DNA of 64,000 bases from contig NZ_MJAH01000010.1 in assembly GCF_001746295.1 (NCBI RefSeq), positions 290,124 to 354,123 of the forward strand, given 5' to 3'. Each line of letters begins with the position of its first letter. The first letter of the stretch is position 1. Under the pieces are notes generated by a model. The model searched no databases, was not told the DNA's origin, and saw only the letters and a list, made by a program, of their open reading frames with translations. The stretch is from Streptomyces sp. LUP47B (GTDB taxonomy: Bacteria > Actinomycetota > Actinomycetes > Streptomycetales > Streptomycetaceae). This document shows positions 7,895 to 15,720 of the stretch, piece after piece. Position numbers and translations under genes: made by a program.

Positions 7895-8704
7895 TCAGCC
7901 GCGGCCGTGCCGCAGTGCCGGGTGCTCGCCGGCCGCCACCAGGTCGGAGACCGCCGTCTTGGGGTCCTTGCCGGTGACCAGGGACTCGCCCACCAGGACC
8001 GCGTCGGCGCCGGCGTTGGCGTACGCGATCAGGTCGTGCGGGCCGCGGACGCCGGACTCGGCGATCTTGACGAGGTGGGCGGGGATCTCGGGGGCGACGC
8101 GTTCGAAGGTGCCGCGGTCGACCTCGAGGGTCTTGAGGTTACGCGCGTTGACGCCGATGATCTTCGCGCCGGCGTCCACCGCGCGCTCGACCTCGTCCTC
8201 GTCGTGGACCTCGACGAGCGGGGTGAGCCCGATGGACTCGGCGCGCTCGATGAGGGACTCCAGGGCGGGCTGCTCCAGGGCCGCGACGATGAGCAGCACG
8301 AGGTCGGCACCGTAGGCCCGGGCCTCCCAGAGCTGGTACGACGTGACGATGAAGTCCTTGCGCAGGACCGGGATGTCCACGCGCGCGCGGACGGCCTCCA
8401 GGTCGGCCAGCGAGCCGCCGAAGCGGCGCTGTTCGGTGAGGACGGAGATGACGGCCGCGCCGCCCGCCTCGTAGTCCGCGGCCAGGCCCGCCGGGTCGGC
8501 GATCGCGGCCAGCGCGCCCTTGGAGGGGCTGGAGCGCTTGACCTCGCAGATGACCTTGACGCCGTCGCCACGCAGGGCGGCCACGCCGTCCTTGGCCGCG
8601 GGAGCCTTCGCCGCGCGCTCCTTGAGCTCGTCGAGGCTGACGCGCGCCTGCCGTTCCGCGAGGTCGGCACGGACTCCGTCGATGATCTCGTCGAGCACAC
8701 TCAC
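7895..8704 (-). CDS. trpC: Indole-3-glycerol phosphate synthase
   Basis: TrpC closes the indole ring, converting carboxyphenylamino-deoxyribulose phosphate to indole-3-glycerol phosphate. The 269-residue barrel shows CEVKRSSPSKG at residues 53-63 with the catalytic Lys, then VLRKDFIV with the second catalytic Lys, and GVNARNLKTLEVD. The GTG at 8704 was chosen: a GGAAGGGGG Shine-Dalgarno stands about 10 bases upstream and the protein length is exactly that of the family, whereas the longer frame to 8812 runs into the leader. First gene of the trpC-M-B-A unit; no TrpF domain is fused, and no trpF gene is nearby. Confidence 0.95.
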   Translation of the reverse strand: MSVLDEIIDGVRADLAERQARVSLDELKERAAKAPAAKDGVAALRGDGVKVICEVKRSSPSKGALAAIADPAGLAADYEAGGAAVISVLTEQRRFGGSLADLEAVRARVDIPVLRKDFIVTSYQLWEARAYGADLVLLIVAALEQPALESLIERAESIGLTPLVEVHDEDEVERAVDAGAKIIGVNARNLKTLEVDRGTFERVAPEIPAHLVKIAESGVRGPHDLIAYANAGADAVLVGESLVTGKDPKTAVSDLVAAGEHPALRHGRG

Positions 8705-8810
8705 GCGAGCGGCCCCCTTCCAGGCGGTCGGTCCGGCGACTGATGAAAACAAGTGGTCACTGCGATGGTATCCGCAGGAGGGCGTAGGCCTCGCATCCGG
8801 TTGACGCCGC

Positions 8811-8866
8811 ACCCTCCCCCACCCTCGAACAAGCTTCGCATGCTCGGGCGGGAGGTGCCCCCATAC
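8811..8866. repeat. Streptomyces-type palindromic intergenic repeat upstream of trpC
   Basis: The segment has CCTCCC (8813-8818) facing GGGAGG (8850-8855) with partly pairing CCCTCGA / TCGGGCG arms between, followed by GTGCCCCCA. It resembles the widespread GC-rich hairpin repeat of Streptomyces intergenic DNA. It lies in the presumed leader/promoter region of trpC and downstream of the DUF2752 gene, where it may act as a terminator. Confidence 0.6.
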
Positions 8867-8884
8867 TGGACGTTCGCCAGTTGA

Positions 8885-9313
8885 TCAAGGATGAAGCCCG
8901 CCACCGAACGGCAGGTTCCGGACAACCGTGAAGACCAGCAGCAATGTGCCCAGTGTCCACAGGTGCACCGGCCCGAGCGCGAGCCGCAGCGGTCGGCCGC
9001 GTGCCGCACGGACCACCCAGACGGTCCACAGCACGGCGAAGCCCAGATAGCCCACAACGGCCATCGCGTTGTCCTGGAGGGCGGCCAGGAAGTCACCGTG
9101 GATGAACGCGTGCGCGCTGCGCAGACCGCCGCAGCCGGGGCAGTAGAGGCCGGTGATCCGGTAGAGCGGACAGACGGGATAGTGGCCGGGCTGGTTGGGG
9201 TCCACGGTCCCCACGTACGCGAAGGCCCCGGCGACGGCCGCCAGGATTCCGCCCGGGACGGCGAGCCCGCTGAGTCGGGGTGCGCGCTGGGTGTCGGCGT
9301 TCACGCCTCGCAT
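8885..9313 (-). CDS. DUF2752 membrane protein
   Basis: A 142-residue protein of the DUF2752 family. The hallmark is CPLYRITGLYCPGCGGLR, a cysteine cluster near residue 55 followed by RSAHAF. Hydrophobic segments are at about 18-36, 85-105 and 113-130, so it is an integral membrane protein. The ATG at 9313 is preferred over a GTG at 9337 because an AGGG precedes it. It lies downstream of the HGxxPAAW gene on the same strand. Function of the family is not known to me; the conserved cysteines suggest metal or disulfide chemistry (inference). Confidence 0.8.
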   Translation of the reverse strand: MRGVNADTQRAPRLSGLAVPGGILAAVAGAFAYVGTVDPNQPGHYPVCPLYRITGLYCPGCGGLRSAHAFIHGDFLAALQDNAMAVVGYLGFAVLWTVWVVRAARGRPLRLALGPVHLWTLGTLLLVFTVVRNLPFGGGLHP

Positions 9314-9341
9314 TGTGCCCTGCGGGACCCCACGCACGCGC

Positions 9342-9378
9342 GAGGGGCGGCCCCCGCGCTCCCGCCGGGCCGCCCCTC
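9342..9378. terminator. Hairpin after the HGxxPAAW gene
   Basis: A 12-bp perfect stem (9342-9353 with 9367-9378) with a 13-nt loop lies between the stop of the HGxxPAAW gene (9397) and the DUF2752 start. Confidence 0.6.
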
Positions 9379-9396
9379 CACGAGGTGCTGTGCGTG

Positions 9397-9648
9397 TCAG
9401 CTCTTGGCCTCGGCCGTCTCACCCTGCTGCGAGGTGGCGAGCGGCTTGTGGGTGTCCTTGGGCATGCCCATCCCCATCGCGCTCATGATCCAGCCGACGA
9501 CACCACCGATGACCACGATCGCCATACCGGCCCAGAAGCCCGCCGGCTGGGCCATCACCATGAAGGCGCCCGCGACGCAGAAACCGATGAAGGCGATAGT
9601 GACACCGGTCCAGGCGGCCGGGGTGTGACCGTGGCTGCTGCCCGCCAT
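9397..9648 (-). CDS. HGxxPAAW-motif small membrane protein
   Basis: An 83-residue protein beginning with MAGSSHGHTPAAW, the HGxxPAAW signature of a small actinobacterial membrane-protein family. Two hydrophobic spans are at about 14-33 and 37-58, followed by a polar tail (KDTHKPLATSQQ). It lies between the Trp-associated membrane protein and the DUF2752 protein. The role is unknown; the neighbourhood between trpE and trpC is suggestive only. Confidence 0.8.
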   Translation of the reverse strand: MAGSSHGHTPAAWTGVTIAFIGFCVAGAFMVMAQPAGFWAGMAIVVIGGVVGWIMSAMGMGMPKDTHKPLATSQQGETAEAKS

Positions 9649-9754
9649 TGCTTGCTCCTAGGTGCTGAAGTACGTGTCTGAGCCGGACGCTCGAAGTCAT
9701 TGTCCCGCACGCGAGGGCACGAGGTGATCCGGGGTCGCGCTTTGCGGGCGACCG

Positions 9755-10387
9755 CTATGCCCCCGTCGGATCCTCTCCCCGGTCGAGGGCCTTCCAGATG
9801 TCCTCGGGCCGGTCAGGGTCCACGACGGCGGCCTTACGACGCACCCGTGGCGCCCCGTCCCGCTCGTAGCGCCCGGACATCGCGGGCCACAGCCGTCCGT
9901 ACCGCAGGGCGAGCAGCCCGGCGAGCAGGATCAGCGCACCCCCGACCACCGCGACGTACGGCCAGGCGGTGTGGGAGAGAGCGGCGACCGTCGCCGAGGT
10001 GTCGCCGGAGGCCTGGGCCGCCTGCTCGTCCAGCGCGGACGAGTCACTCGCCCCGAACAGCGCCGCGGCGACGATCCCCGCGCCGGAGAGCGCGAGCAGC
10101 GCGGCGACCAGGAAGCGCCCGGCCTTGCGGACGGCGAAGACGGCGACGAGCGCGGCCAGGCCCACTATGGCCAGGGCGGCGGGGACGCCGGTGACGTCAC
10201 TGCCCTTGGCGGTCAGGGGAAAGGCGCCGCCTGCCACGGTCGCGGTGCCCTCTGACCACCGCTGACGGGTGGCCAGCAGCGCCACGGCGGCGCCGAGCGC
10301 GCCGCACAGCAGAGCGACAGCGAGACTCAGACGTCCGGCCCTGGCGGGTCCGGCGGCTTCGGAACGGGGGTGAGGTACAGCAGTCAC
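9755..10387 (-). CDS. Trp biosynthesis-associated membrane protein (Trp_oprn_chp family)
   Basis: A 210-residue membrane protein matching the actinobacterial family found beside trpE/trpC. Four hydrophobic segments (about 20-40, 67-87, 92-114 and 142-163) are separated by a polar loop containing GDTSATVAALSHTAWPY, and the C-terminus is a charged cytoplasmic tail ending DIWKALDRGEDPTGA. The GTG at 10387 was chosen because it gives the short N-terminus typical of the family; the open frame continues upstream only into the trpE terminator. It is the first gene downstream of trpE, 80 bases away. Function is unproven; a link to aromatic metabolism rests on its conserved position. Confidence 0.78.
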   Translation of the reverse strand: MTAVPHPRSEAAGPARAGRLSLAVALLCGALGAAVALLATRQRWSEGTATVAGGAFPLTAKGSDVTGVPAALAIVGLAALVAVFAVRKAGRFLVAALLALSGAGIVAAALFGASDSSALDEQAAQASGDTSATVAALSHTAWPYVAVVGGALILLAGLLALRYGRLWPAMSGRYERDGAPRVRRKAAVVDPDRPEDIWKALDRGEDPTGA

Positions 10388-10404
10388 GTACCCCACTATC
10401 ACCC

Positions 10405-10434
10405 GAACCCCGGGCGAACGGGCACCCGGGGTTC
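10405..10434. terminator. Terminator after trpE
   Basis: A perfect 10-bp inverted repeat (10405-10414 with 10425-10434, 10-nt loop) lies 34 bases beyond the trpE stop on the minus strand, separating trpE from the membrane-protein gene. Confidence 0.65.
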
Positions 10435-10467
10435 CGTGAGAAGCGCCCCATTCCGCGGCGAAGGCCC

Positions 10468-11946
10468 CTACTTGCCGAGCCGGTTCGCCGTGTGGACCGC
10501 CCGCAGGACCGCCGCCGCCTTGTTGCGGCACTCCGTGTCCTCGGCGACCGGGTCGGAGTCGGCGACGATGCCGGCGCCGGCCTGGACGTAGGCGGTGCCG
10601 CCGCGGAGGAGGGCCGTACGGATCGCGATCGCGGTGTCGGAGTCGCCCGCGAAGTCGAGGTAGCCGACGCAGCCGCCGTACAACCCGCGCCGGGAGGGCT
10701 CGAGTTCGTCGATGATCTGCATCGCGCGGGGCTTGGGGGCGCCGGAGAGGGTGCCCGCGGGGAAGCAGGCGGTCAGGACGTCGAAGGCGGTGCGGCCCTG
10801 CGCGACCTTGCCGGTGACCGTGGAGACGATGTGCATCACGTGGGAGTAGCGCTCGACGGACATGAAGTCGACGACCTCGACGGAGCCCGGCTCGCAGACG
10901 CGCCCCAGGTCGTTGCGGCCGAGGTCCACCAGCATCAGGTGCTCGGCGCGCTCCTTCGGGTCGGCGAGCAGCTCGTCGGCGAGGGCCTGGTCCTCCTGCG
11001 GAGTCGCCCCGCGCCACCGGGTGCCGGCGATGGGGTGCACCATGGCGTGCCCGTCCTCGACCTTGACCAGGGCCTCGGGGGACGAGCCGACGACGTCGAA
11101 ACCGTCGAAGCGGAACAGGTACATGTACGGGGACGGGTTGGTCGCCCGCAGGACGCGGTAGACGTCCAACGCGCTTGCCGTGCACGGCGTCTCGAAGCGC
11201 TGGGAGGGGACGACCTGGAAGGCCTCCCCGGCCCGGATGCGCTCCTTGATGTCCTCGACGGCCTCCTGGAAGTCGGGGCCGCCCCAGAGCGCGGTGTACT
11301 CGGGCAGCTCGGAGGGCGGCAGGACGGCCGGGGGCTGGGCCACCGCGCGGGACAGGTCCGCCTCCATCGCGTCCAGGCGGGCCACCGCGTCCGCGTGGGC
11401 CTCGTCCACGCCGGTGTCGAGGTCGTTGTGGTTGATCGCGTTGGCGATCAGCAGGACCGAGCCCTCCCAGTGGTCCATGACGGCGAGGTCGCTGGTCAGG
11501 AGCATGGTCAGCTCGGGGAGCTTCAGGTCGTCGCGCTCGCCGGGGCCGATCTTCTCCAGGCGGCGGACGATGTCGTAGCCGAGGTAGCCGACCATGCCGC
11601 CGGTGAAGGGCGGCAGGCCCTCCTGGTGCGGGGTGTGCAGGGCCTCGATGGTGGCGCGCAGGGCGGCGAGCGGGTCGCCGTCGACGGGGACGCCGACCGG
11701 TGGGGTGCCGAGCCAGTGGGCCTGGCCGTCGCGTGCCGTCAGGGTCGCGGCCGAGCGCACGCCCACGAAGGAGTAGCGGGACCAGGAGCGGCCGTTCTCC
11801 GCGGACTCCAGCAGGAAGGTGCCGGGGCGCTCGGCGGCGAGCTTGCGGTAGAGGGCGACCGGGGTGTCGCCGTCGGCCAGGAGCTTGCGCGTGACGGGGA
11901 TGACACGGCGGTCGGTGGCCAGCTTGCGGAAGGTCTCGAGGTCCAT
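10468..11946 (-). CDS. trpE: Anthranilate synthase component I
   Basis: TrpE converts chorismate to anthranilate with ammonia from a separate TrpG. The 492-residue protein has LLES at residues 45-48, part of the tryptophan feedback site, then GTRWRGATPQEDQALADEL, DLGRNDLGRVCEPGSV and FPAGTLSGAPKPRAMQ, the chorismate- and Mg-binding core. No TrpG domain is fused and no trpG or trpD is in the window. The ATG lies 11 bases after the hisI stop, so trpE appears to be read through from hisI; no room exists for a transcription attenuator of its own. Confidence 0.96.
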   Translation of the reverse strand: MDLETFRKLATDRRVIPVTRKLLADGDTPVALYRKLAAERPGTFLLESAENGRSWSRYSFVGVRSAATLTARDGQAHWLGTPPVGVPVDGDPLAALRATIEALHTPHQEGLPPFTGGMVGYLGYDIVRRLEKIGPGERDDLKLPELTMLLTSDLAVMDHWEGSVLLIANAINHNDLDTGVDEAHADAVARLDAMEADLSRAVAQPPAVLPPSELPEYTALWGGPDFQEAVEDIKERIRAGEAFQVVPSQRFETPCTASALDVYRVLRATNPSPYMYLFRFDGFDVVGSSPEALVKVEDGHAMVHPIAGTRWRGATPQEDQALADELLADPKERAEHLMLVDLGRNDLGRVCEPGSVEVVDFMSVERYSHVMHIVSTVTGKVAQGRTAFDVLTACFPAGTLSGAPKPRAMQIIDELEPSRRGLYGGCVGYLDFAGDSDTAIAIRTALLRGGTAYVQAGAGIVADSDPVAEDTECRNKAAAVLRAVHTANRLGK

Positions 11947-11957
11947 GGCGGCTGACC

Positions 11958-12410
11958 TTACTGATCCGAGGCGGCGGTACCGGAATCAGCGCCGTCCTTG
12001 AGGAGCACGTCCGCGTCGAAGCAGGTGCGCGCGCCGGTGTGGCAGGCGGCGCCGATCTGGTCGACCTTGACCAGCACGGTGTCGGCGTCGCAGTCCAGGG
12101 CGACGGACTTGACCCACTGGAAGTGGCCGGAGGTGTCGCCCTTGACCCAGTACTCCCGGCGGCTGCGCGACCAGTAGGTGCAGCGGCCGGTGGTCAGCGT
12201 GCGGTGCAGTGCCTCGTCGTCCATCCAGCCGAGCATGAGCACCTCACCGGTGTCGTACTGCTGGGCGATGGCGGGGACGAGCCCGTCGGCGCTGCGCTTG
12301 AGACGCGCGGCGATCTCCGGGTCGAGGTGACTGGATGGAGCACTGTGGCGCGAAGCGCCTCGATGAGGGGCGGTGGCCGGGCGACGGGCGGGCGGGGGCG
12401 TGCTGGTCAT
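11958..12410 (-). CDS. hisI: Phosphoribosyl-AMP cyclohydrolase
   Basis: Zinc enzyme that opens the adenine ring of phosphoribosyl-AMP, the third step of histidine synthesis. LMLGWMDDEAL, TGRCTYWSRSR, DCDADTVLVKV and the C-terminal CHTGARTCF supply the metal ligands. It lacks a HisE domain. The start is uncertain: ATG 12410 gives 150 residues, ATG 12419 gives 153; both include a Pro/Ala/Arg-rich N-terminal extension of about 28 residues before the conserved LDPEIAARLKR. It faces the divergent gene at 12494 across 83 bases and is followed by trpE after 11 bases. Confidence 0.93.
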   Translation of the reverse strand: MTSTPPPARRPATAPHRGASRHSAPSSHLDPEIAARLKRSADGLVPAIAQQYDTGEVLMLGWMDDEALHRTLTTGRCTYWSRSRREYWVKGDTSGHFQWVKSVALDCDADTVLVKVDQIGAACHTGARTCFDADVLLKDGADSGTAASDQ

Positions 12411-12493
12411 GGTTGCCATTGTGCCGCGCGCCACCGACAAGCCCGGGGCCCTGTCCACTGGGCGGACCCGTCGGGCGGCCGTAGGCTGACTGC

Positions 12494-13129
12494 ATGTCGA
12501 CTTTCGCCAAGCGTGAACGACTTCTCCTCGCCGACCTGTTGGAGGCCGAGGGCCCGGACGCCCCCACTCTGTGCGAGGGCTGGCTCACCCGGGATCTCGC
12601 GGCGCACGTGGTGGTGCGCGAGCGCCGTCCCGACGCCGCCGGCGGCCTGCTGATCAAGCAGCTCGCGTCCCGCCTGGACCGGGTGATGGCCGAGTTCTCC
12701 GAGAAGCCCTACGACGAACTGATCCAGCTGATCCGCACCGGCCCGCCGCGCTTCTCGCCGTTCCAGCTCAAGCAGGTCGAGGAGCTGTCGAACACGGTCG
12801 AGTTCTACGTCCACACCGAGGACGTCCGCCGGGCCCGCCCCGACTGGGCGCCGCGCGAACTGGACTCCGTCTTCCAGGACACCCTGTGGTCCCGTCTGGA
12901 GCGCACCGCCCGGCTGATGGGCCGCGGCGTCCCCACCGGCCTGGTACTGCGCCGCCCGGACGGCCAGACGGCGGTCGCCCACCGCGGCACACCGGTCGTC
13001 ACGGTGACCGGTGAGCCGTCGGAGCTGCTGCTGTTCCTGTACGGCCGGCAGAGCGCGGCCAAGGTGGAGCTGGACGGCGACAAGGAGGCGATCGCCAAGC
13101 TGCACGAGGCGAAGGAGCTCGGAATCTGA
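12494..13129 (+). CDS. TIGR03085-type metal-binding protein (MDMPI/DinB-like)
   Basis: A 211-residue protein resembling the actinobacterial TIGR03085 family, related to the mycothiol-dependent maleylpyruvate isomerase N-terminal domain. The N-terminal helix has LLADLLEAEGPDAPTLCEGW, followed by DLAAHVVVRERRPDAA and, later, NTVEFYVHTEDVRRA; His residues in these segments are the likely metal ligands of the DinB fold. A C-terminal domain ends EAIAKLHEAKELGI. It diverges from hisI and converges on hisF. A role in thiol-dependent chemistry is only a family-level inference. Confidence 0.8.
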   Translation: MSTFAKRERLLLADLLEAEGPDAPTLCEGWLTRDLAAHVVVRERRPDAAGGLLIKQLASRLDRVMAEFSEKPYDELIQLIRTGPPRFSPFQLKQVEELSNTVEFYVHTEDVRRARPDWAPRELDSVFQDTLWSRLERTARLMGRGVPTGLVLRRPDGQTAVAHRGTPVVTVTGEPSELLLFLYGRQSAAKVELDGDKEAIAKLHEAKELGI

Positions 13130-13145
13130 GGTCACACCGGGAGCT

Positions 13146-13198
13146 CGGCGCGCCGCAGGTTCCGTGCGCGCCGTCTCCACGACCGGGGCTCAGCCCCG
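13146..13198. terminator. Paired hairpins between converging TIGR03085-type gene and hisF
   Basis: Two GC-rich hairpins lie between the stops at 13129 (+) and 13207 (-): an 8-bp stem (13146-13153 with 13166-13173) and a 6-bp stem (13184-13189 with 13193-13198). Together they could terminate both transcripts. Confidence 0.5.
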
Positions 13199-13206
13199 CA
13201 AAGGCG

Positions 13207-13962
13207 TCACCGCACCGGGTGCCCCGCCCCCCGCAGCGTCTCCTTGACCTCGCCGATCCGCAGATCGCCGAAGTGGAACACCGAGGCCGCCAGCACCGCG
13301 TCCGCGCCCGCTCCGATCGCCGGTGGGAAGTGGTCGAGCTTGCCCGCGCCGCCGGAGGCGATCAGCGGCACCGTCACGTGCTTGCGGACGGCCTCGATCA
13401 TCTCCAGGTCGTAGCCGTCCTTGGTGCCGTCGGCGTCCATGGAGTTGAGCAGGATCTCGCCGGCGCCCAGCTCGGCCGCCCGGTGCGCCCACTCCACGGC
13501 GTCGATGCCGGTACCGCGGCGACCGCCGTGGGTGGTGACCTCGAAGGTTCCCTCAGCGGTGCGTCGCGCGTCCACCGACAGCACCAGCACCTGCCGGCCG
13601 AACCGCTCGGCGATCTCCTTGATCAGCTCGGGGCGCGCGATGGCCGCGGTGTTCACCCCGACCTTGTCCGCCCCCGCCCGCAGCAGCTTGTCCACGTCCT
13701 CGGCCGTGCGGACCCCGCCGCCGACCGTGAGCGGGATGAAGACCTGCTCGGCGGTGCGGCGCACCACGTCGTACGTCGTCTCACGGTTGCCCGACGAGGC
13801 GGTGATGTCCAGAAAGGTCAGCTCGTCGGCGCCCTCGGCGTCGTACACCTTGGCCATCTCGACGGGGTCGCCCGCGTCGCGCAGGTTCTGGAAGTTGACA
13901 CCCTTGACCACCCGGCCGTTGTCCACGTCCAGGCAGGGGATGACTCGTACGGCCAGCGTCAT
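13207..13962 (-). CDS. hisF: Imidazole glycerol phosphate synthase, cyclase subunit
   Basis: HisF uses ammonia delivered by HisH to form imidazole glycerol phosphate and AICAR. The 251-residue (beta/alpha)8 barrel has the catalytic Asp in VIPCLDVDNGRVVKG near residue 11 and the second catalytic Asp in VLSVDARR; phosphate loops GGGVR and SGGAGKLD are present. The ATG at 13962 overlaps the RidA-like stop as ATGA. Length is standard. Last gene of the hisD-to-hisF run. Confidence 0.97.
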   Translation of the reverse strand: MTLAVRVIPCLDVDNGRVVKGVNFQNLRDAGDPVEMAKVYDAEGADELTFLDITASSGNRETTYDVVRRTAEQVFIPLTVGGGVRTAEDVDKLLRAGADKVGVNTAAIARPELIKEIAERFGRQVLVLSVDARRTAEGTFEVTTHGGRRGTGIDAVEWAHRAAELGAGEILLNSMDADGTKDGYDLEMIEAVRKHVTVPLIASGGAGKLDHFPPAIGAGADAVLAASVFHFGDLRIGEVKETLRGAGHPVR

Positions 13963-14354
13963 GAGGACACCCCTCGGAACGCCTCCACCTCGACCTCGAC
14001 GACCAGACTCGGGTCCACGAAGCCGGAGACGATGATCATGGACGCGGCGGGCCGGACGGTGTCGAACAGCTCCTTGTGAGCCCGTCCGACCTCCTCCACG
14101 TCCCGGGCGTGGGTGATGTACATGCGCGTCCGCACGACGTCTTCGCGGCCGAGCCCCAGCTGCCCCAGCGCCGCGAACGCGACGTCGAAGGCGTTGACCG
14201 TCTGCTCGAACGGGTCGCCCGCGACGATCTCGCCGTCCACCACCGAGGTGCAGCCGGAGACCAGCACCAGGCCGTTCGGCAGTTCCACCGCACGGGAGTA
14301 CCCGAAGGTCTCCTCCCACGGCCCACCGGTCGTGACACGTCGTACGTCGCTCAC
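13959..14354 (-). CDS. RidA/YjgF-family protein lacking the catalytic arginine
   Basis: A 131-residue Rid-family protein. SGCTSVVDGEIVAGDPFEQTVNAF and VRTRMYITHARDVEEV follow the family pattern. In RidA the arginine of the ARS motif (Arg105 in E. coli) holds the substrate carboxylate; here the corresponding place reads RPAASMIIVSG, with Ala instead, so canonical 2-aminoacrylate deaminase activity is unlikely. It is coupled at both ends (GTGA with priA at 14351-14354, ATGA with hisF), so it belongs to the his operon. It may be a Rid subgroup with another substrate or a non-catalytic role. Confidence 0.85.
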   Translation of the reverse strand: MSDVRRVTTGGPWEETFGYSRAVELPNGLVLVSGCTSVVDGEIVAGDPFEQTVNAFDVAFAALGQLGLGREDVVRTRMYITHARDVEEVGRAHKELFDTVRPAASMIIVSGFVDPSLVVEVEVEAFRGVSS

Positions 14355-15076
14355 TTGGCCACCGCCTCCAAGGCCTCTTCCAGGGTGAACGCCTTCGCGT
14401 ACAGGGCCTTCCCGACGATGGAGCCCTCGACACCGAGGGGCACCAGCTCGGCGATGGCCCGCAGGTCGTCCAGCGAGGACACGCCGCCGGAGGCCACCAC
14501 GGGGCGGTCGGTCGCCGCGCACACGTTGCGCAGCAGCTCCAGGTTCGGGCCCTGGAGCGTGCCGTCCTTGGCGATGTCGGTGACGACATACCGGGCGCAG
14601 CCCTCGGAGTCGAGCCGCTCCAGCGTCTCGTAGAGGTCGCCGCCGTCGCGGGTCCAGCCGCGGCCCTTCAGGGTCGTACCGCGGACGTCCAGGCCCACCG
14701 CGATCCTGTCGCCGTGCTCGGCGATGACCTTGGCGACCCACTCCGGGCTCTCCAGGGCGGCGGTACCGAGATTGACCCGGGTGCAGCCGGTGGCGAGGGC
14801 GGCCGCCAGGGAGGCGTCGTCCCGGATGCCACCGGACAGTTCCACCTTGATGTCCATCGCCTCGGTGACCTGGCGGACCAGCTCCCGGTTGTCGCCGGTG
14901 CCGAACGCCGCGTCCAGGTCGACCAGGTGCAGCCACTCGGCGCCCGACCGCTGCCAGGACAGCGCGGCCTCCAGCGGGGAGCCGTACGAGGTCTCCGTGC
15001 CGGACTCGCCGTGGACGAGCCGGACGGCCTGGCCGTCGCGGACGTCGACGGCGGGAAGGAGTTCGAGCTTGCTCAC
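14351..15076 (-). CDS. priA: Bifunctional phosphoribosyl isomerase A (HisA/TrpF)
   Basis: A 241-residue barrel that isomerises ProFAR in histidine synthesis and, in actinobacteria, also phosphoribosylanthranilate in tryptophan synthesis. The general acid/base residues are Asp11 (LLPAVDVRDG) and Asp130 (VGLDVRG); the GRGWTRDGGDL loop after it carries the Trp and Arg used in substrate-dependent switching in PriA enzymes. No trpF is present in the trp genes of this window, consistent with the dual role known from Streptomyces. The GTG at 15076 overlaps the hisH stop as GTGA. Confidence 0.95.
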   Translation of the reverse strand: MSKLELLPAVDVRDGQAVRLVHGESGTETSYGSPLEAALSWQRSGAEWLHLVDLDAAFGTGDNRELVRQVTEAMDIKVELSGGIRDDASLAAALATGCTRVNLGTAALESPEWVAKVIAEHGDRIAVGLDVRGTTLKGRGWTRDGGDLYETLERLDSEGCARYVVTDIAKDGTLQGPNLELLRNVCAATDRPVVASGGVSSLDDLRAIAELVPLGVEGSIVGKALYAKAFTLEEALEAVAK

Positions 15077-15720
15077 AGTGTTCCGATCCAGTTGGTGAGG
15101 AGCTGGGCACCGGCGTCGCCGGACTTCTCGGGGTGGAACTGTGTGGCCCACAGCGCGCCGTTCTCCACGGCGGCCACGAAGGGCTCGCCGTGCGTCGACC
15201 AGGTGACCTTGGGGGCCGTCATCGCCGTGTTGTGCGTCTCCAGCGACCAGTCGTGGACGGCGTAGGAGTGCACGAAGTAGAAGCGGGCGTCGGCGTCCAG
15301 GCCCGCGAACAGCTGGGAGCCGGCCGCCGCGTCGACGGTGTTCCAGCCCATGTGGGGCACGATGTCGGCCTTCAGCGGCTCGACCGCGCCGGGCCACTCG
15401 TCGAGGCCCTCGGTCTGCACCCCGTGCTCGATGCCGCGCGCGAAGAGGATCTGCATGCCGACGCAGATGCCCATGACCGGGCGCCCGCCGGACAGCCGGC
15501 GGTCGATGATCCAGTCGCCGCGGGCCTCGTGCAGGCCCTTCATGCAGGCGGCGAAGGCGCCGACGCCCGGTACCAGCAGACCGTCGGCGTTCATGGCCCT
15601 GTCGTAGTCACGCGTTATCTCGACGTCGGCTCCCGCGCGCGCGAGGGCGCGCTCGGCGGACCTCACGTTGCCGAAGCCGTAGTCGAAGACGACCACTCGC
15701 TTGGATGCGCTCAATTCCAC
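15073..15720 (-). CDS. hisH: Imidazole glycerol phosphate synthase, glutaminase subunit
   Basis: Class I glutamine amidotransferase that feeds ammonia to HisF. The nucleophile Cys is in MGICVGMQILF and the His/Glu pair in QFHPEKSG; the N-terminus VVVFDYGFGNVRS is typical. The GTG at 15720 was chosen because it starts the protein just before the first beta strand (215 residues, family length about 200-220); it overlaps the preceding small gene by 10 bases. Coupled to priA by GTGA. Confidence 0.95.
   Translation of the reverse strand: MELSASKRVVVFDYGFGNVRSAERALARAGADVEITRDYDRAMNADGLLVPGVGAFAACMKGLHEARGDWIIDRRLSGGRPVMGICVGMQILFARGIEHGVQTEGLDEWPGAVEPLKADIVPHMGWNTVDAAAGSQLFAGLDADARFYFVHSYAVHDWSLETHNTAMTAPKVTWSTHGEPFVAAVENGALWATQFHPEKSGDAGAQLLTNWIGTL

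Noticed and set aside
8701..8800. Possible trp attenuator leader peptide before trpC.
   Set aside because: The short frame ending at the trpC start has no tryptophan codons and no clear antiterminator pair.
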